A stretch of DNA of 64,000 bases, taken from the NCBI RefSeq assembly GCF_011440305.1, contig NZ_JAAOIW010000020.1, positions 1 to 64,000 on the forward strand, in the 5' to 3' direction. Below are positions 41,808-50,921 of this stretch, one piece after another (the stretch's first letter is position 1; every line of letters starts with the position of its first letter). Origin of the DNA: Paenibacillus agricola (GTDB taxonomy: Bacteria > Bacillota > Bacilli > Paenibacillales > NBRC-103111). Under the pieces are notes generated by a model. It was not told the origin of the DNA and did no database searches. It saw only the letters and a list, made by a program, of their open reading frames with translations. A program made the position numbers and the translations under genes.

Positions 41808-43328
41808 TTACTTCTGGTTCATCTCCCAAGCAACTTCCCCTTCATCTTGCCCATTCACCGGCCACCACTTGAAGCCATCCTCAGACAAGAGCTGTTGCGC
41901 CTGATCCGGTCCCCAAGTACCTGCAGGATACAGCATCAGGTTGTCCGTACGCTCAGCCCAAGCCGAGGCGATTTTATCGACATACTTCCAAGCCAACGCC
42001 ACTTCATCCCAACGTGTGAAATAAGTGGAATCTCCCCGCGCCGCATCATACAGAAGTCGTTCGTAGGCTTCTGGTGTATTTAAGCCAATTTGGCAGCTTT
42101 GGCAGAAATCCATCGAGATCGGCAGGATGGTACCTTCTGACCCCGGCTGTTTGGCATTCATTTTGAAATAGATGCCCTCCATCGGATTTACGCGGAACAC
42201 AAGCAAGTTCGGCTCCAGCTTATGCTTTTTCGATAGGTATACATTATTAGGCACATTTTTGAATTCAACGACGACCTCAGTCGTTTTGAGTGGCAGCCTT
42301 TTGCCTGTACGAATATAGAACGGTACTCCCGCCCAGCGGAAGTTATCGACAAATACTCTTGCCGCAAAAAACGTCTCCGTCGTCGACTCGGGATTGACTG
42401 AGGATTCCTGGCGATATCCGGGAACCTGATTGCCCTTCATCGTACCTGACGAATACTGGCCGCGAACCGTGTTGGAGCGAACCTCCGAGGCAGTTTGAAA
42501 GCCTCGCAGCGAACGGAATACTTTCACCTTCTCATCGCGTATATCCTCAGGAGACAAGCGGCTAGGCGGCTCCATAGCGATCATCGCGAGTGTTTGCAGC
42601 ATATGGTTTTGCCCCATGTCACGAAGCGCTCCAGAATGGTCATAATAGCTGCCGCGGTCTTCGACCCCTACCGTTTCGCTTAACGTAATTTGAATATTGG
42701 CAATATATTTATTGTTCCAGAGCGGCTCGAAGAATGCATTGGCAAAACGCACCACATTAATATTTTGCACCATTTCTTTGCCGAGGTAGTGGTCGATCCG
42801 GTAAACGTCCTTTTCTTCAAATACCTTGCGGATTTGGGCATTCAGCTTTTCGGCTGAAGGCAGATCATAGCCAAATGGCTTCTCTATAACAAGACGCGCC
42901 CAGCCTGAGGTTTCCAGCAAGCCGCCTTCCTTGAGATTGTTGGACACATTGCCGAATAGCTCCGGGGAAAGCGCCAAATAAAATAAACGGTTGCCGCCAA
43001 CTTCAAACTTGGTATCGAGCCGATTCGTCATCGTCCCCAATTCCTTGAACGCGTCAATGTTATTCGTATCCAATGACATGTATTCGAAATGCTCGGCAAA
43101 GGATTCCCATTGCTCGTCCTTAGTCACATTATAACGGGCGAACTCTTTGATCGAATCATGAACATCCTCGCGGAATTGCTCATTCGTACGTGGTCTTCTA
43201 GCCAGACCAATGACTGCAAAACGGTCGCCGAGCTTGCGCTCGCGGTACAAGCTGTATATGGCAGGGTAAAGCTTGCGGCGTGCTAAATCTCCTGTTGCTC
43301 CAAAAAGCAAAATTACGGCATCCGTCAT
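41808..43328 (-). CDS. zwf: glucose-6-phosphate dehydrogenase
   Basis: 506 residues, the full length. First enzyme of the oxidative pentose phosphate pathway, reducing NADP+. The coenzyme loop GATGDLA is at 10-16, EKPFG at 149-153, the substrate motif RIDHYLGKE at 177-185 with the catalytic histidine, and YIRTGKRLPLKTTEVVVEFK in the C-terminal domain. AGAGAGAATGATGATAAA precedes ATG 43328. gnd and opcA are not adjacent. Confidence 0.97.
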   Translation of the reverse strand: MTDAVILLFGATGDLARRKLYPAIYSLYRERKLGDRFAVIGLARRPRTNEQFREDVHDSIKEFARYNVTKDEQWESFAEHFEYMSLDTNNIDAFKELGTMTNRLDTKFEVGGNRLFYLALSPELFGNVSNNLKEGGLLETSGWARLVIEKPFGYDLPSAEKLNAQIRKVFEEKDVYRIDHYLGKEMVQNINVVRFANAFFEPLWNNKYIANIQITLSETVGVEDRGSYYDHSGALRDMGQNHMLQTLAMIAMEPPSRLSPEDIRDEKVKVFRSLRGFQTASEVRSNTVRGQYSSGTMKGNQVPGYRQESSVNPESTTETFFAARVFVDNFRWAGVPFYIRTGKRLPLKTTEVVVEFKNVPNNVYLSKKHKLEPNLLVFRVNPMEGIYFKMNAKQPGSEGTILPISMDFCQSCQIGLNTPEAYERLLYDAARGDSTYFTRWDEVALAWKYVDKIASAWAERTDNLMLYPAGTWGPDQAQQLLSEDGFKWWPVNGQDEGEVAWEMNQK

Positions 43329-43484
43329 TTTATCATCATTCTCTCTTATGTATTTTGTCCGTTATAAGCGATTTCATTTAAAGCTTCTTACAGCATAACT
43401 AAATATGCCGTAGGATTCAACATCCCAGTTATAACATTTTTTTATAGAAGCTATTTTTCGCGAATTTCCATAACGATTCCGACC

Positions 43485-43922
43485 TTATAAATGCTTTTTA
43501 AGCATATAACAGCGAATTTCTTTATCATAGTGGACAGGCTCATACCGTTTGGACGCGTAAAAACGCTGGGCGTGTGTATTGGTGTCATCCACCCACAAAT
43601 AGATTTCATTTCTGCCGTACAACTGAGCAGTACGCTCGGCATGCTTAAGCAGCCTGCTGCCAAGTCCTTTGCCCTGGTATTTCGAATGTATAGCAAGCAT
43701 ATCGATATACATGGTATTTTTCATATGCCTAATAGCAATGAATCCGCCTACCTCCCGCCCACTATTTAGATGGACGAATACCTCACAACTACGAAGTCGC
43801 TTACGGATGGCTTTTAGATCCACTTTTAAATTAGGCTGGGTTACTCTCGCATAAGGAAGCAGCAGCTTCTGCACCAATTCCAGGATAGCTTTATCGTGCT
43901 CAAGTAACCTTTTGCGGATCAA
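43485..43922 (-). CDS. GNAT-family N-acetyltransferase (TTG start)
   Basis: 145 residues starting at TTG 43922, the start with a good ribosome binding site (GGGGGTGATGCGCT). YIDMLAIHSKYQGKGLGSRLL is motif A, NTHAQRFYASKRYEPVHYDK the C-terminal motif. The N-terminal 45 residues are basic and may recognise the substrate. Substrate unknown. Confidence 0.85.
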   Translation of the reverse strand: MIRKRLLEHDKAILELVQKLLLPYARVTQPNLKVDLKAIRKRLRSCEVFVHLNSGREVGGFIAIRHMKNTMYIDMLAIHSKYQGKGLGSRLLKHAERTAQLYGRNEIYLWVDDTNTHAQRFYASKRYEPVHYDKEIRCYMLKKHL

Positions 43923-43989
43923 AGCGCATCACCCCCATAGATAAATATGTTTTATCATATGAAAGAAGGTTCGCATTTGTTATTATTTA

Positions 43990-44079
43990 TTATTTCAAAT
44001 ATTTTTTGCCAACAAAGGCCATCAATAGCACACTAATCACAATAACTACGATAATGACCGCGATTTGAAAACTATCCAT
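43990..44079 (-). CDS. 29-residue single-span membrane peptide
   Basis: ATG at 44079 is preceded by AAGGGGTTGCAGCT, a strong ribosome binding site with good spacing. The product, M-D-S-F-Q then IAVIIVVIVISVLLMAFVG and K-K-Y-L-K, is one transmembrane helix with a lysine-rich end, and a TAA follows at once. The frame is short but has every mark of a real small protein. It stands alone in a 334-bp gap. Function unknown; comparable peptides act in sporulation or as transporter subunits. Confidence 0.65.
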   Translation of the reverse strand: MDSFQIAVIIVVIVISVLLMAFVGKKYLK

Positions 44080-44256
44080 AGCTGCAACCCCTTATTAAAA
44101 TTTACAATTACCTGTTTCAATATTCATTTTTAAAGTTAATGTTAATCATATAGAATAGTTGATAGTGGAATGTACTGTCAACAGCCATTTTACGAAACTC
44201 TGTCCATTCATGTATAATTAACATATAAATATTCTAGATTGCGAGGTGTACGGGCT

Positions 44257-45540
44257 ATGATTGCAAAAGTTTCCGAGGTAACCCGAGTCTATCGTACCAA
44301 TGAAATATGGCGTGAAGATGACCAACATTGGCAGCAAGGGGGTTGGCAGGAGCGTCCCCTAGTATCCTCTAAGGAATCTGCTGAGCTTGTTTTTCAACGT
44401 TATGCATTTGGGCATCATGCCCGTATCGCTGCAACCGCATTAGCCGAGGTGTTAACCGTTGCCGGCCAACTGAAGCAAGCAGGAGAAGCTTTGTTAAGCC
44501 CTAGCTCTTCTTTGGACCAACGGACTGTTGAGAGCAGCAATCCAAATGCGATTATAGGTACCGCCAACCAACATTCATCCATTAATAGCTACTACATACA
44601 GGCTGACCAACTGGCCAAACCACAAATCAATAAAGGGAATAGCCTTGCTTCTAATCAAGCTACCCCCATTGCGTCAGGCTCCAACCAGATGAAATTGACG
44701 ATGAATGGGCGTACCACCTCATTCTCAGTGTACATACTTCCCGTAGAAAATAACTACCAGGTACTGCAAAAAATACGAGGAGCCATTAGTCAAACTAAAG
44801 CAGCTCTAAATGTTGAGTTGCTTGGAGACAGCTCTAATGAATCCAGCTACCTTCAAATAAGCAGCCGCCATACAGGAGCAGAGCAAGCCTTCTCCATCCA
44901 AGATATATATGGAAATGCAGCCGCAACAACCGGGATTAACAACGTCGTCTTGCAGGCTCAGGATGCAAGGTACCATATCGACGGAAGCTCATCCATTCAA
45001 TCTGCAGCCAATGACATATATTTGGATAACGAAAGTGTAGTCCTAACCTTACTGGATATAGCAGAAAAGCCTGTAGCCGTGGACATTCGTCCCAATATGG
45101 CCGGAATTAAAAGTCAAGTTCAGGCATTGGTCAACCGTTATAATTCTCTTCACTTGATGCTTACCCAATCAGTGGGGCTTCTCTCTAGCGAAGCCAGCCA
45201 AGTGGTTATGGGCAAGCTTAGCTCACTTCCATTGGAGCAAATTGGGATTCAATTGAATTCCGATGGTTCTCTGAGGATGGATACATTTGTCCTAGAAGAG
45301 CAAGCCCAGTTCAACTTTGCGGCGCTGGAGCTAAGCTTACGGGGATTCGGTGGACTTGCAGCGGCTTTAAATGTGGCAGCCAACAAGCTTCTTGACCCGC
45401 CATCCTACGAATTACTTGACCAGGGTCAAACCTTATTCCAATCGTTCAACAATTATCAATTTAGCGAATGGGATGACCAACCTGTTAATACCTATCTACC
45501 TGTTCCGCTTTCAGGAATACTGATGAATGACTATATTTAA
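44257..45540 (+). CDS. FliD-like flagellar cap family protein, orphan
   Basis: 427 residues from ATG 44257 (MIAKVSEVTRVYRTN), with GCGAGGTGTACGGGCT upstream. The C-terminal half has the FliD pattern: AQDARYHIDGSSSIQSAAND, LDIAEKPVAVDIRPNMAGIK, QVQALVNRYNSLHLMLTQS and LEQIGIQLNSDGSLRM. The N-terminal coiled-coil of real FliD is replaced by an unusual segment (AELVFQRYAFGHHARIAATA). No flagellar gene is near, so it may be a divergent hook-associated protein or have another surface role. A terminator follows. Confidence 0.68.
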   Translation: MIAKVSEVTRVYRTNEIWREDDQHWQQGGWQERPLVSSKESAELVFQRYAFGHHARIAATALAEVLTVAGQLKQAGEALLSPSSSLDQRTVESSNPNAIIGTANQHSSINSYYIQADQLAKPQINKGNSLASNQATPIASGSNQMKLTMNGRTTSFSVYILPVENNYQVLQKIRGAISQTKAALNVELLGDSSNESSYLQISSRHTGAEQAFSIQDIYGNAAATTGINNVVLQAQDARYHIDGSSSIQSAANDIYLDNESVVLTLLDIAEKPVAVDIRPNMAGIKSQVQALVNRYNSLHLMLTQSVGLLSSEASQVVMGKLSSLPLEQIGIQLNSDGSLRMDTFVLEEQAQFNFAALELSLRGFGGLAAALNVAANKLLDPPSYELLDQGQTLFQSFNNYQFSEWDDQPVNTYLPVPLSGILMNDYI

Positions 45541-45568
45541 AAAGATGGCTATCATCGGCTTCACAAAC

Positions 45569-45601
45569 AAAGGCGCTGGATCCTAACCGATCAGCGCCTT
45601 T
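45569..45601. terminator. bidirectional terminator
   Basis: AAAGGCGCTG (45569-45578) pairs with CAGCGCCTTT (45592-45601) between convergent genes. Confidence 0.78.
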
Positions 45602-45602
45602 A

Positions 45603-45938
45603 TTATTTGTTTATAGGTTGGTGGGAGCCACCGCTGGCTAATGCCCTTTTCTGGCTCTCCTTTTTCTGGCTCTCCTTTTTCTTGCTTTCCAATGAATACA
45701 GGAGAGCCGCTTGCTTCACCTCTGCCTGGCGAGCGGCATCCTCCATACAGAACCATGCCTCATTCTCATATAATTGAAGCAAAATTTGTTGGGCGGCTAC
45801 CATGGCCTGTTCTTCATTCCTTAGCATAAACCAAGTGATTTGGTAGCAGGAGCTTTCGTATTCCCGAAGGAGCTTGGTTTTATCATGGATCGTCAAGCTC
45901 TTAGGGGTATCCGCCACCCCTCCTACAACCATAGCCAT
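45603..45938 (-). CDS. hypothetical protein, sigma-factor-like
   Basis: 111 residues. LLREYESSCYQITWFMLRNE, then EQAMVAAQQILLQLYENEAW, resembles the helical core of sigma-70 region 2 but lacks region 4, and the C-terminus is a Lys/Ser-rich tail made by two copies of an 18-base unit (SQKKESQKKESQ). GGGGATTGT precedes the start (ATG 45938 or GTG 45941). It stands alone; the function is not known and a regulatory or structural role cannot be chosen. Confidence 0.55.
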   Translation of the reverse strand: MAMVVGGVADTPKSLTIHDKTKLLREYESSCYQITWFMLRNEEQAMVAAQQILLQLYENEAWFCMEDAARQAEVKQAALLYSLESKKKESQKKESQKRALASGGSHQPINK

Positions 45939-46068
45939 CACACAATCCCCTGCTTCCCCAAATAGTAAAAATCATGCCACCCTATATAGACGATGCAAAG
46001 TGCTATTTGCACTCACATTTCAAAAAAAAATCCCCCACTTGGATCAGTAGGGTTAGCGGGTCACCTTG

Positions 46069-48699
46069 TTATCCAATTGGCTGAAAGGCTCTCCAAAATT
46101 CGCCGTTGACAGCAATTATATTCATAATGCTTGAGAAGGGAATCGTGAATGTGGGAAAGCCTGCGACATAAGGGGCAATTTCGTAGGGTTCAAAATATAG
46201 GTGCAAGGCATCGCCTGTTACGTAAAAAGGCTGATCTGCTTTGATCCCTTTGTAGGTGTCTGGAAATACATAATCATATTGCGGGTCTTCTTTAATCTGC
46301 TCAGCTACAATTGCGCTCAATACCTGTACATAATTACTGCCAGACTTAAATAAATCGCTTAATCCATAGCTATGGCCATTGACCAAATTAGTCGTCGTGT
46401 ACAACCTAGTCGGCATCCCATGGGCAGCACCAAAAGGAAAATGATAGCCCTCCAGCTTAAGCTCCAATAGATTTTTCTGGAAAAAGGCAACCTCATAATC
46501 GCCCGTGTAGCTGTAATCAAGCTGAACGTCGTTGGGCACGTTTTTCACTTGGGATAGCACCATCAGCCTCTCATTCACCTGCTGCTCGGCTGCCGGGTCA
46601 TTCATGCCCTCCACCTGCGGATAATAGACCAAATAATCTTTATTTGGTTTATATTTATGCTCCTTAACACGGAAAGGAGGCCTTAGGGGTATAACTGTAT
46701 TAGTCCGCCAGACGACATGGCCCGAGCGATCCAGATAAGATAACCGCTGGTCGACATTCGCTTGAATGAGCTCATTCATAATAGCTAAAGTGCCGCTGCC
46801 CTCCAAACGAGGATAACCCGTTGCAGCCTTTCCCGTAAGGTCGATGAAGAAGGTTTGGCTGCCGTTAGTTACGGATGCCAGCCCTTGCTTATAATCAGAG
46901 ACATCCTGATATTGGAAATCTGTCAGCAGCTTGCCATTGATATCAGCAATTGCATAGTTCGAACCGATAAAAGGCTGCTTGGGATCAATCGCCTTGCCTA
47001 AGGCCACTCTCTGCTCCCCTAAAGGGCGAACTACATCGTAAATAGGCTTGATCAGGAAATTCGCATCCCGGTCGACCAGCCCATACAATGAGCCATAATC
47101 CTCAGCCATATTCACGACCGCCGCTCCGTCCTCAAAGGCAAACGCCATTGTATACTGCGGTGAAATAATGATCTTGCCCCGCTCATTGATATAGCCGTAT
47201 TTGCCAGATGCCTCCTTTTGAAATGGTAAAAGCCCGTTTCCAAGAGCACCCACGAACGCATAGGGATACATCGTTATCCGTTTTCCATCCGGTCTGATCA
47301 AGGCAAATTCCTTTGCCTTCAGCTGGACAACTGCCTTACCGTCTCGAAAGTCACCTGCCTGTAAATATTTGGCCGGAATAGCCTCCTTGCCGCTGAGGTC
47401 CAGATAGCCGTAAAGCTCGCTTCCCGTTTGGCTTCCACCTGCCGCTTGTGCTTTTGTGAAAGCAGCCCTTCCATTGCTGTAAGGCGCAATATAGCTATAA
47501 GGCTTGCCCGTAAGGACACGCCCTTTCTGGTCAATCACCTTAAAGCCTTGCTTATCAATGACAACCGCACGCCCTTCACTGAAGGGGCTGATCGAATCAT
47601 AGATAGGCGGCACTACATATTTACCCGTGGCATCAATAATGCCATTTAGCCCATTGGCTTGCACAACCGCGAAGCCGCTCTCTTGGAAATCATTCGCGTA
47701 TTCAAATTGCGGCCCAATCAGCCAATCGCCTTTACTGTCGATAAATCCCCATTTGGTACCTGTTATCGTTTTGAGGTGCGCGGGGAATAGCCCCCCTGCA
47801 CGCAGTTCAGGCATCCTCCTCTGCGCCAGCTGAAGCTGGATTAGCTGCTGCAAATGTTGCAAAGCATCCTTGGACGGATAAGGCTGCTGCAAGCTAAGAG
47901 CCACCTCCAGCGAAGCTGCAGCGGCTTGTGGAAGGCCAGCCTTGTATTGTGCATCCGCCAAATAATACCAATAAAAGGCGTAATCGGGATGCTGGCGTGT
48001 TAAAGTCTCATAATAATGGGCTACCTTGCGAAAATAATAGGGGTACACATCCAGGGCCGGGACGAACTCCGATATGCCTTTCGCTCGTTCCCACCTAAGT
48101 ACCTCCACTTGGTAGGCTTCTCCCGTATCATGGATCCACAGCGCAATTTCAGCAATTCCATCTTGGCCTGTGTGATCTGTGCTTGGCATGTCTTCGATTT
48201 CCCTATAGCCGTAATTCATATCAGCTGGAGCGATATCCTTCATCCCTTGCGGCGTCCATTCATAAACGGATAGCTTCGACCAGATCGCCCCAGCCTGCCA
48301 GCCTACAATAAGGTTGCTGCGACCACGCGCTGTAATTGGCGCGGCTGACAGCAAGCTGATCCCGTAGCCTGGGCCCTTGAGATGGGCAATCGGCTGCCAG
48401 CTATTTCCATAATAACCCAGTACCAGCACATGGCTCTCGCCATTGATGCGGTACGCGGCTGCTATTTCGGGCTGACCATCACCGGTGAGGTCAGCTTGGA
48501 GGATCGCTGCTTGCGGCGATGCAGCGATTGGCCACTGCGCGGCGGTGGAGGCGCTGGCCCAGGGCGCAGCGGCGGGGGCGCCGGCCAGGCCGCCAGTCGG
48601 CTCAGCGGCAGGCGCGCTAAGCATCAGCAGTTCCGCGCTTGGGGGCAAGTTTGCACGAACGAGTTGGATAAGAACAAGCTCTGTTTCATTTTTTATCAT
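46069..48699 (-). CDS. WG-repeat protein with FG-GAP-like and DUF3298 regions
   Basis: 876 residues. The N-terminal 300 residues include an Ala-rich stretch (LAGAPAAAPWASASTA), FG-GAP-like ADLTGDGQPEIAAAYRINGE, and a TPR-like helical part (YAFYWYYLADAQYKAGLPQA). Residues about 310-650 carry WG repeats with the motif WGFIDSKGDWLIGPQFEYAN, YGYINERGKIIISPQY, LYGLVDRDANFLIKPIYDVV. The last 150 residues (KNLLELKLEGYHFPFGAAHG, AEQIKEDPQYDYVFPDTYKG) resemble DUF3298/RsiV. No signal peptide is seen, so secretion is uncertain. ATG 48699 lies after ATGAGGTGCTGAG. Function unknown; WG repeats often bind surfaces or ligands. Confidence 0.85.
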   Translation of the reverse strand: MIKNETELVLIQLVRANLPPSAELLMLSAPAAEPTGGLAGAPAAAPWASASTAAQWPIAASPQAAILQADLTGDGQPEIAAAYRINGESHVLVLGYYGNSWQPIAHLKGPGYGISLLSAAPITARGRSNLIVGWQAGAIWSKLSVYEWTPQGMKDIAPADMNYGYREIEDMPSTDHTGQDGIAEIALWIHDTGEAYQVEVLRWERAKGISEFVPALDVYPYYFRKVAHYYETLTRQHPDYAFYWYYLADAQYKAGLPQAAAASLEVALSLQQPYPSKDALQHLQQLIQLQLAQRRMPELRAGGLFPAHLKTITGTKWGFIDSKGDWLIGPQFEYANDFQESGFAVVQANGLNGIIDATGKYVVPPIYDSISPFSEGRAVVIDKQGFKVIDQKGRVLTGKPYSYIAPYSNGRAAFTKAQAAGGSQTGSELYGYLDLSGKEAIPAKYLQAGDFRDGKAVVQLKAKEFALIRPDGKRITMYPYAFVGALGNGLLPFQKEASGKYGYINERGKIIISPQYTMAFAFEDGAAVVNMAEDYGSLYGLVDRDANFLIKPIYDVVRPLGEQRVALGKAIDPKQPFIGSNYAIADINGKLLTDFQYQDVSDYKQGLASVTNGSQTFFIDLTGKAATGYPRLEGSGTLAIMNELIQANVDQRLSYLDRSGHVVWRTNTVIPLRPPFRVKEHKYKPNKDYLVYYPQVEGMNDPAAEQQVNERLMVLSQVKNVPNDVQLDYSYTGDYEVAFFQKNLLELKLEGYHFPFGAAHGMPTRLYTTTNLVNGHSYGLSDLFKSGSNYVQVLSAIVAEQIKEDPQYDYVFPDTYKGIKADQPFYVTGDALHLYFEPYEIAPYVAGFPTFTIPFSSIMNIIAVNGEFWRAFQPIG

Positions 48700-49150
48700 C
48701 TCAGCACCTCATAGGGTTAGTCGCCTATAGCATATGGGGTAAATGCTGGATAGGTGCCTATTTTGTCTGAGCTTTCAGAGCCTTAACAAGCAGTGCCTTA
48801 GACAGTGAGGGATGATAGTCTTAAACTGGAAATCCTCAAGCTAATGATTCGATAAATCATGGGGTTATATTTCCAGCTCATTCCTTGTTGCTCCTTTTTA
48901 TACGGGGCATACGGGCATGTGGAAATAGAGAGTATACGTGTTATATGGGGTATGTGGAGTAACAAGGTACATGTGGGGACATGGACTGACATGGACATAG
49001 GGCATATATAATCTGGCAAAGCGATACACCGACTTCCACGGACAAATACAGCAAACAGATGCTTCTAGACCGATTGCCGTAGCTATCCAGTTGATCGTCA
49101 ATCAATGTTCGTGGCGTAATGGAGTCGGTGGCGTATCTTTTAAAAAAACC
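48700..49150. other. intergenic region without a recognisable gene
   Basis: About 450 bases between the WG-repeat gene and the end of liaR. Low-complexity short repeats (ACATGG, GGGGCATA) occur near 48900-49000, but no convincing gene or RNA was seen. Confidence 0.5.
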
Positions 49151-49816
49151 TCATTCAGCAAGCCCGTTCTTAAAGGCATAAATCGCCGCCTGTGTCCGAT
49201 CCTCGACACCGAGCTTCGCCAATATATTCGTGACGTGGAATTTAACCGTTTTGATCCCGATGAATAGCTCGTCGGCCACGTCCTGATTGGAGTGCCCCGA
49301 AGCAATTAGGCGCAGTACTTCCATTTCGCGCTCGGTCAATTCATCATGCGCCGGAGCCACGGGCTTCGGCTGGCGGAAACGGTTCATGATCTTTGAGGCC
49401 ACCTGGGACTCAAGAACCGACTGCCCTTTTACGGCTGAACGAATTGCTTGGGCCACCTCTGATGCACGTGAGGTTTTTAGTAAATAGCTGAACGCACCCG
49501 CTTCGATTACCGGATACATCTTCTCATCGTCGAGGAAGCTTGTTAAGACGACGACCTTGCAATCGGGATACAGCTTAAGCAGCTGCTTCGTTGTTTCAAT
49601 TCCGTCCATTCCCTCCATCACGAGATCCATCAGCACAACATCAGGTTTGTACTCCTGCGCAAGGCGAATGCCTTCTGCACCGTTGCTTGCTTCGCCAACT
49701 ACCTCAATGCCATCCTCCGTGCTAAGGACAGCGGCAAGACCAATCCGCACCATCTCATGATCATCCACCAACAGCACCTTAATCGCTATTTCCAACTCAT
49801 CATTCTCCACTATCAT
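49151..49816 (-). CDS. liaR: LiaR-like response regulator
   Basis: 221 residues. The receiver domain has acidic residues 18-19 (LLVDDHE) and phospho-acceptor Asp64 (VVLMDLVMEGMDG); the LuxR-type HTH is ELTEREMEVLRLIASGHSNQ and KTVKFHVTNILAKLGV. The operon context (LiaF, LiaS, PspA, PspC upstream) supports LiaR. ATG 49816 overlaps the end of liaS, indicating translational coupling, although TTG 49795 is possible. It would activate the operon when LiaS is relieved of LiaF inhibition. Confidence 0.92.
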   Translation of the reverse strand: MIVENDELEIAIKVLLVDDHEMVRIGLAAVLSTEDGIEVVGEASNGAEGIRLAQEYKPDVVLMDLVMEGMDGIETTKQLLKLYPDCKVVVLTSFLDDEKMYPVIEAGAFSYLLKTSRASEVAQAIRSAVKGQSVLESQVASKIMNRFRQPKPVAPAHDELTEREMEVLRLIASGHSNQDVADELFIGIKTVKFHVTNILAKLGVEDRTQAAIYAFKNGLAE

Positions 49817-50867
49817 CCACTCCTTCCGCTATAATCGGTACCCGGATATCAATCCGTGTCCCCTTACCTGGAGCCGTGATCAAATTCAAGGAGCCACCGA
49901 TTTCATTAACGCGCTCCTTCATCGTCATAATGCCGTAGGAAGCATGCTTCTTCACATCGAGGTCAAAGCCGATTCCGTTATCACGAATAAGCAGCCGAAT
50001 GCTTTCCGCCGAGGTTTGCGTAAGGCGAACCTCCAGCCTTGTCGCTTTGGAATGTCGCAGCGCGTTCGACATGGCTTCCTGGACGATCCGGAACAGGTGA
50101 TTCTCAATGCCCTGCGGCAGCTGGATGTCGTCTGTGAGCTCTCCAACAATTTCCATCGGCACCTTGTCTGCCAGCTCCTGCAGCAGCTCGACCAAGCCCT
50201 CTGCAAGCCGCTTGCCCTCCAGATGGACGGGACGCAGATGCAGCAGCAGCGCCCGCATTTCCGATTGGGCGACGGAGGCCATCTCTTCGATCAGGTAGAT
50301 CTGCCGCTGCGCCTTATCGAAGTCTTTATCCAGTGTACGCCCAACCGCGGTTGCCGTCATCGAGATGGCGAACAGCTGCTGGCTGACCGCGTCGTGAAGC
50401 TCTCTTGCCAAACGCTGCCGCTCCTCCACAATCGCCGAATATTTGGCTTTTTGCGCAAGCTGGGCGTTATCGTTGGAAAGCCGTTGAAGCGAGCTTACCT
50501 GCTCTTCCCATTTTTTCGTAATCTCATTCAGCTGTTCACCCAGCCGCCCAATCTCGTCCTCACCAAGCGGTGGAACCGTGCGGGTCAGGTTTCCCTTTTC
50601 CAAGGCCAGCATGACCTCGCCCAATTGCTCCAAACGCGATTTGATCCTGCTGCTATACCAAATGCCGAATACGCCTCCAATAGCGGCAACGATAAGGATT
50701 AGCATTAAGCTGAACTGGATCCCTTCACTCCATGACGAAAATCCTTTTATGTATCCATAGTGGCTTAGAAAATACACAATAACCCCAAACAAAACAAGGC
50801 TAAGCCCAATCGACTCGCCCATGCTTCGCCACATCATATTGGTAAGCCGTTTATTGTGCCTTTCCAT
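49800..50867 (-). CDS. liaS: LiaS-like sensor histidine kinase
   Basis: 355 residues. Two transmembrane helices (about 18-36 and 51-70) with a short extracellular loop fit an intramembrane-sensing kinase. A HAMP segment follows, then the HisKA_3 dimer with His158 (RLARELHDAVSQQ) and an ATP-binding domain (RDNGIGFD, HASYGIMTMKERVNEIGGS). Cell-wall stress is its expected signal; LiaF is the inhibitor. Preceded by the LiaF gene after 54 bases. Confidence 0.92.
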   Translation of the reverse strand: MERHNKRLTNMMWRSMGESIGLSLVLFGVIVYFLSHYGYIKGFSSWSEGIQFSLMLILIVAAIGGVFGIWYSSRIKSRLEQLGEVMLALEKGNLTRTVPPLGEDEIGRLGEQLNEITKKWEEQVSSLQRLSNDNAQLAQKAKYSAIVEERQRLARELHDAVSQQLFAISMTATAVGRTLDKDFDKAQRQIYLIEEMASVAQSEMRALLLHLRPVHLEGKRLAEGLVELLQELADKVPMEIVGELTDDIQLPQGIENHLFRIVQEAMSNALRHSKATRLEVRLTQTSAESIRLLIRDNGIGFDLDVKKHASYGIMTMKERVNEIGGSLNLITAPGKGTRIDIRVPIIAEGVDDSGE

Positions 50868-50921
50868 AAACCTTGCCTCCCTGCCTTCATGCCAATGCCA
50901 ATGCTACCTGCCGGTGTTCAT

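Noticed and set aside
49944-50702. 252-codon plus-strand ORF opposite liaS
   Set aside because: Shadow of the histidine kinase gene, whose catalytic motifs are complete; no ribosome binding site or family match.
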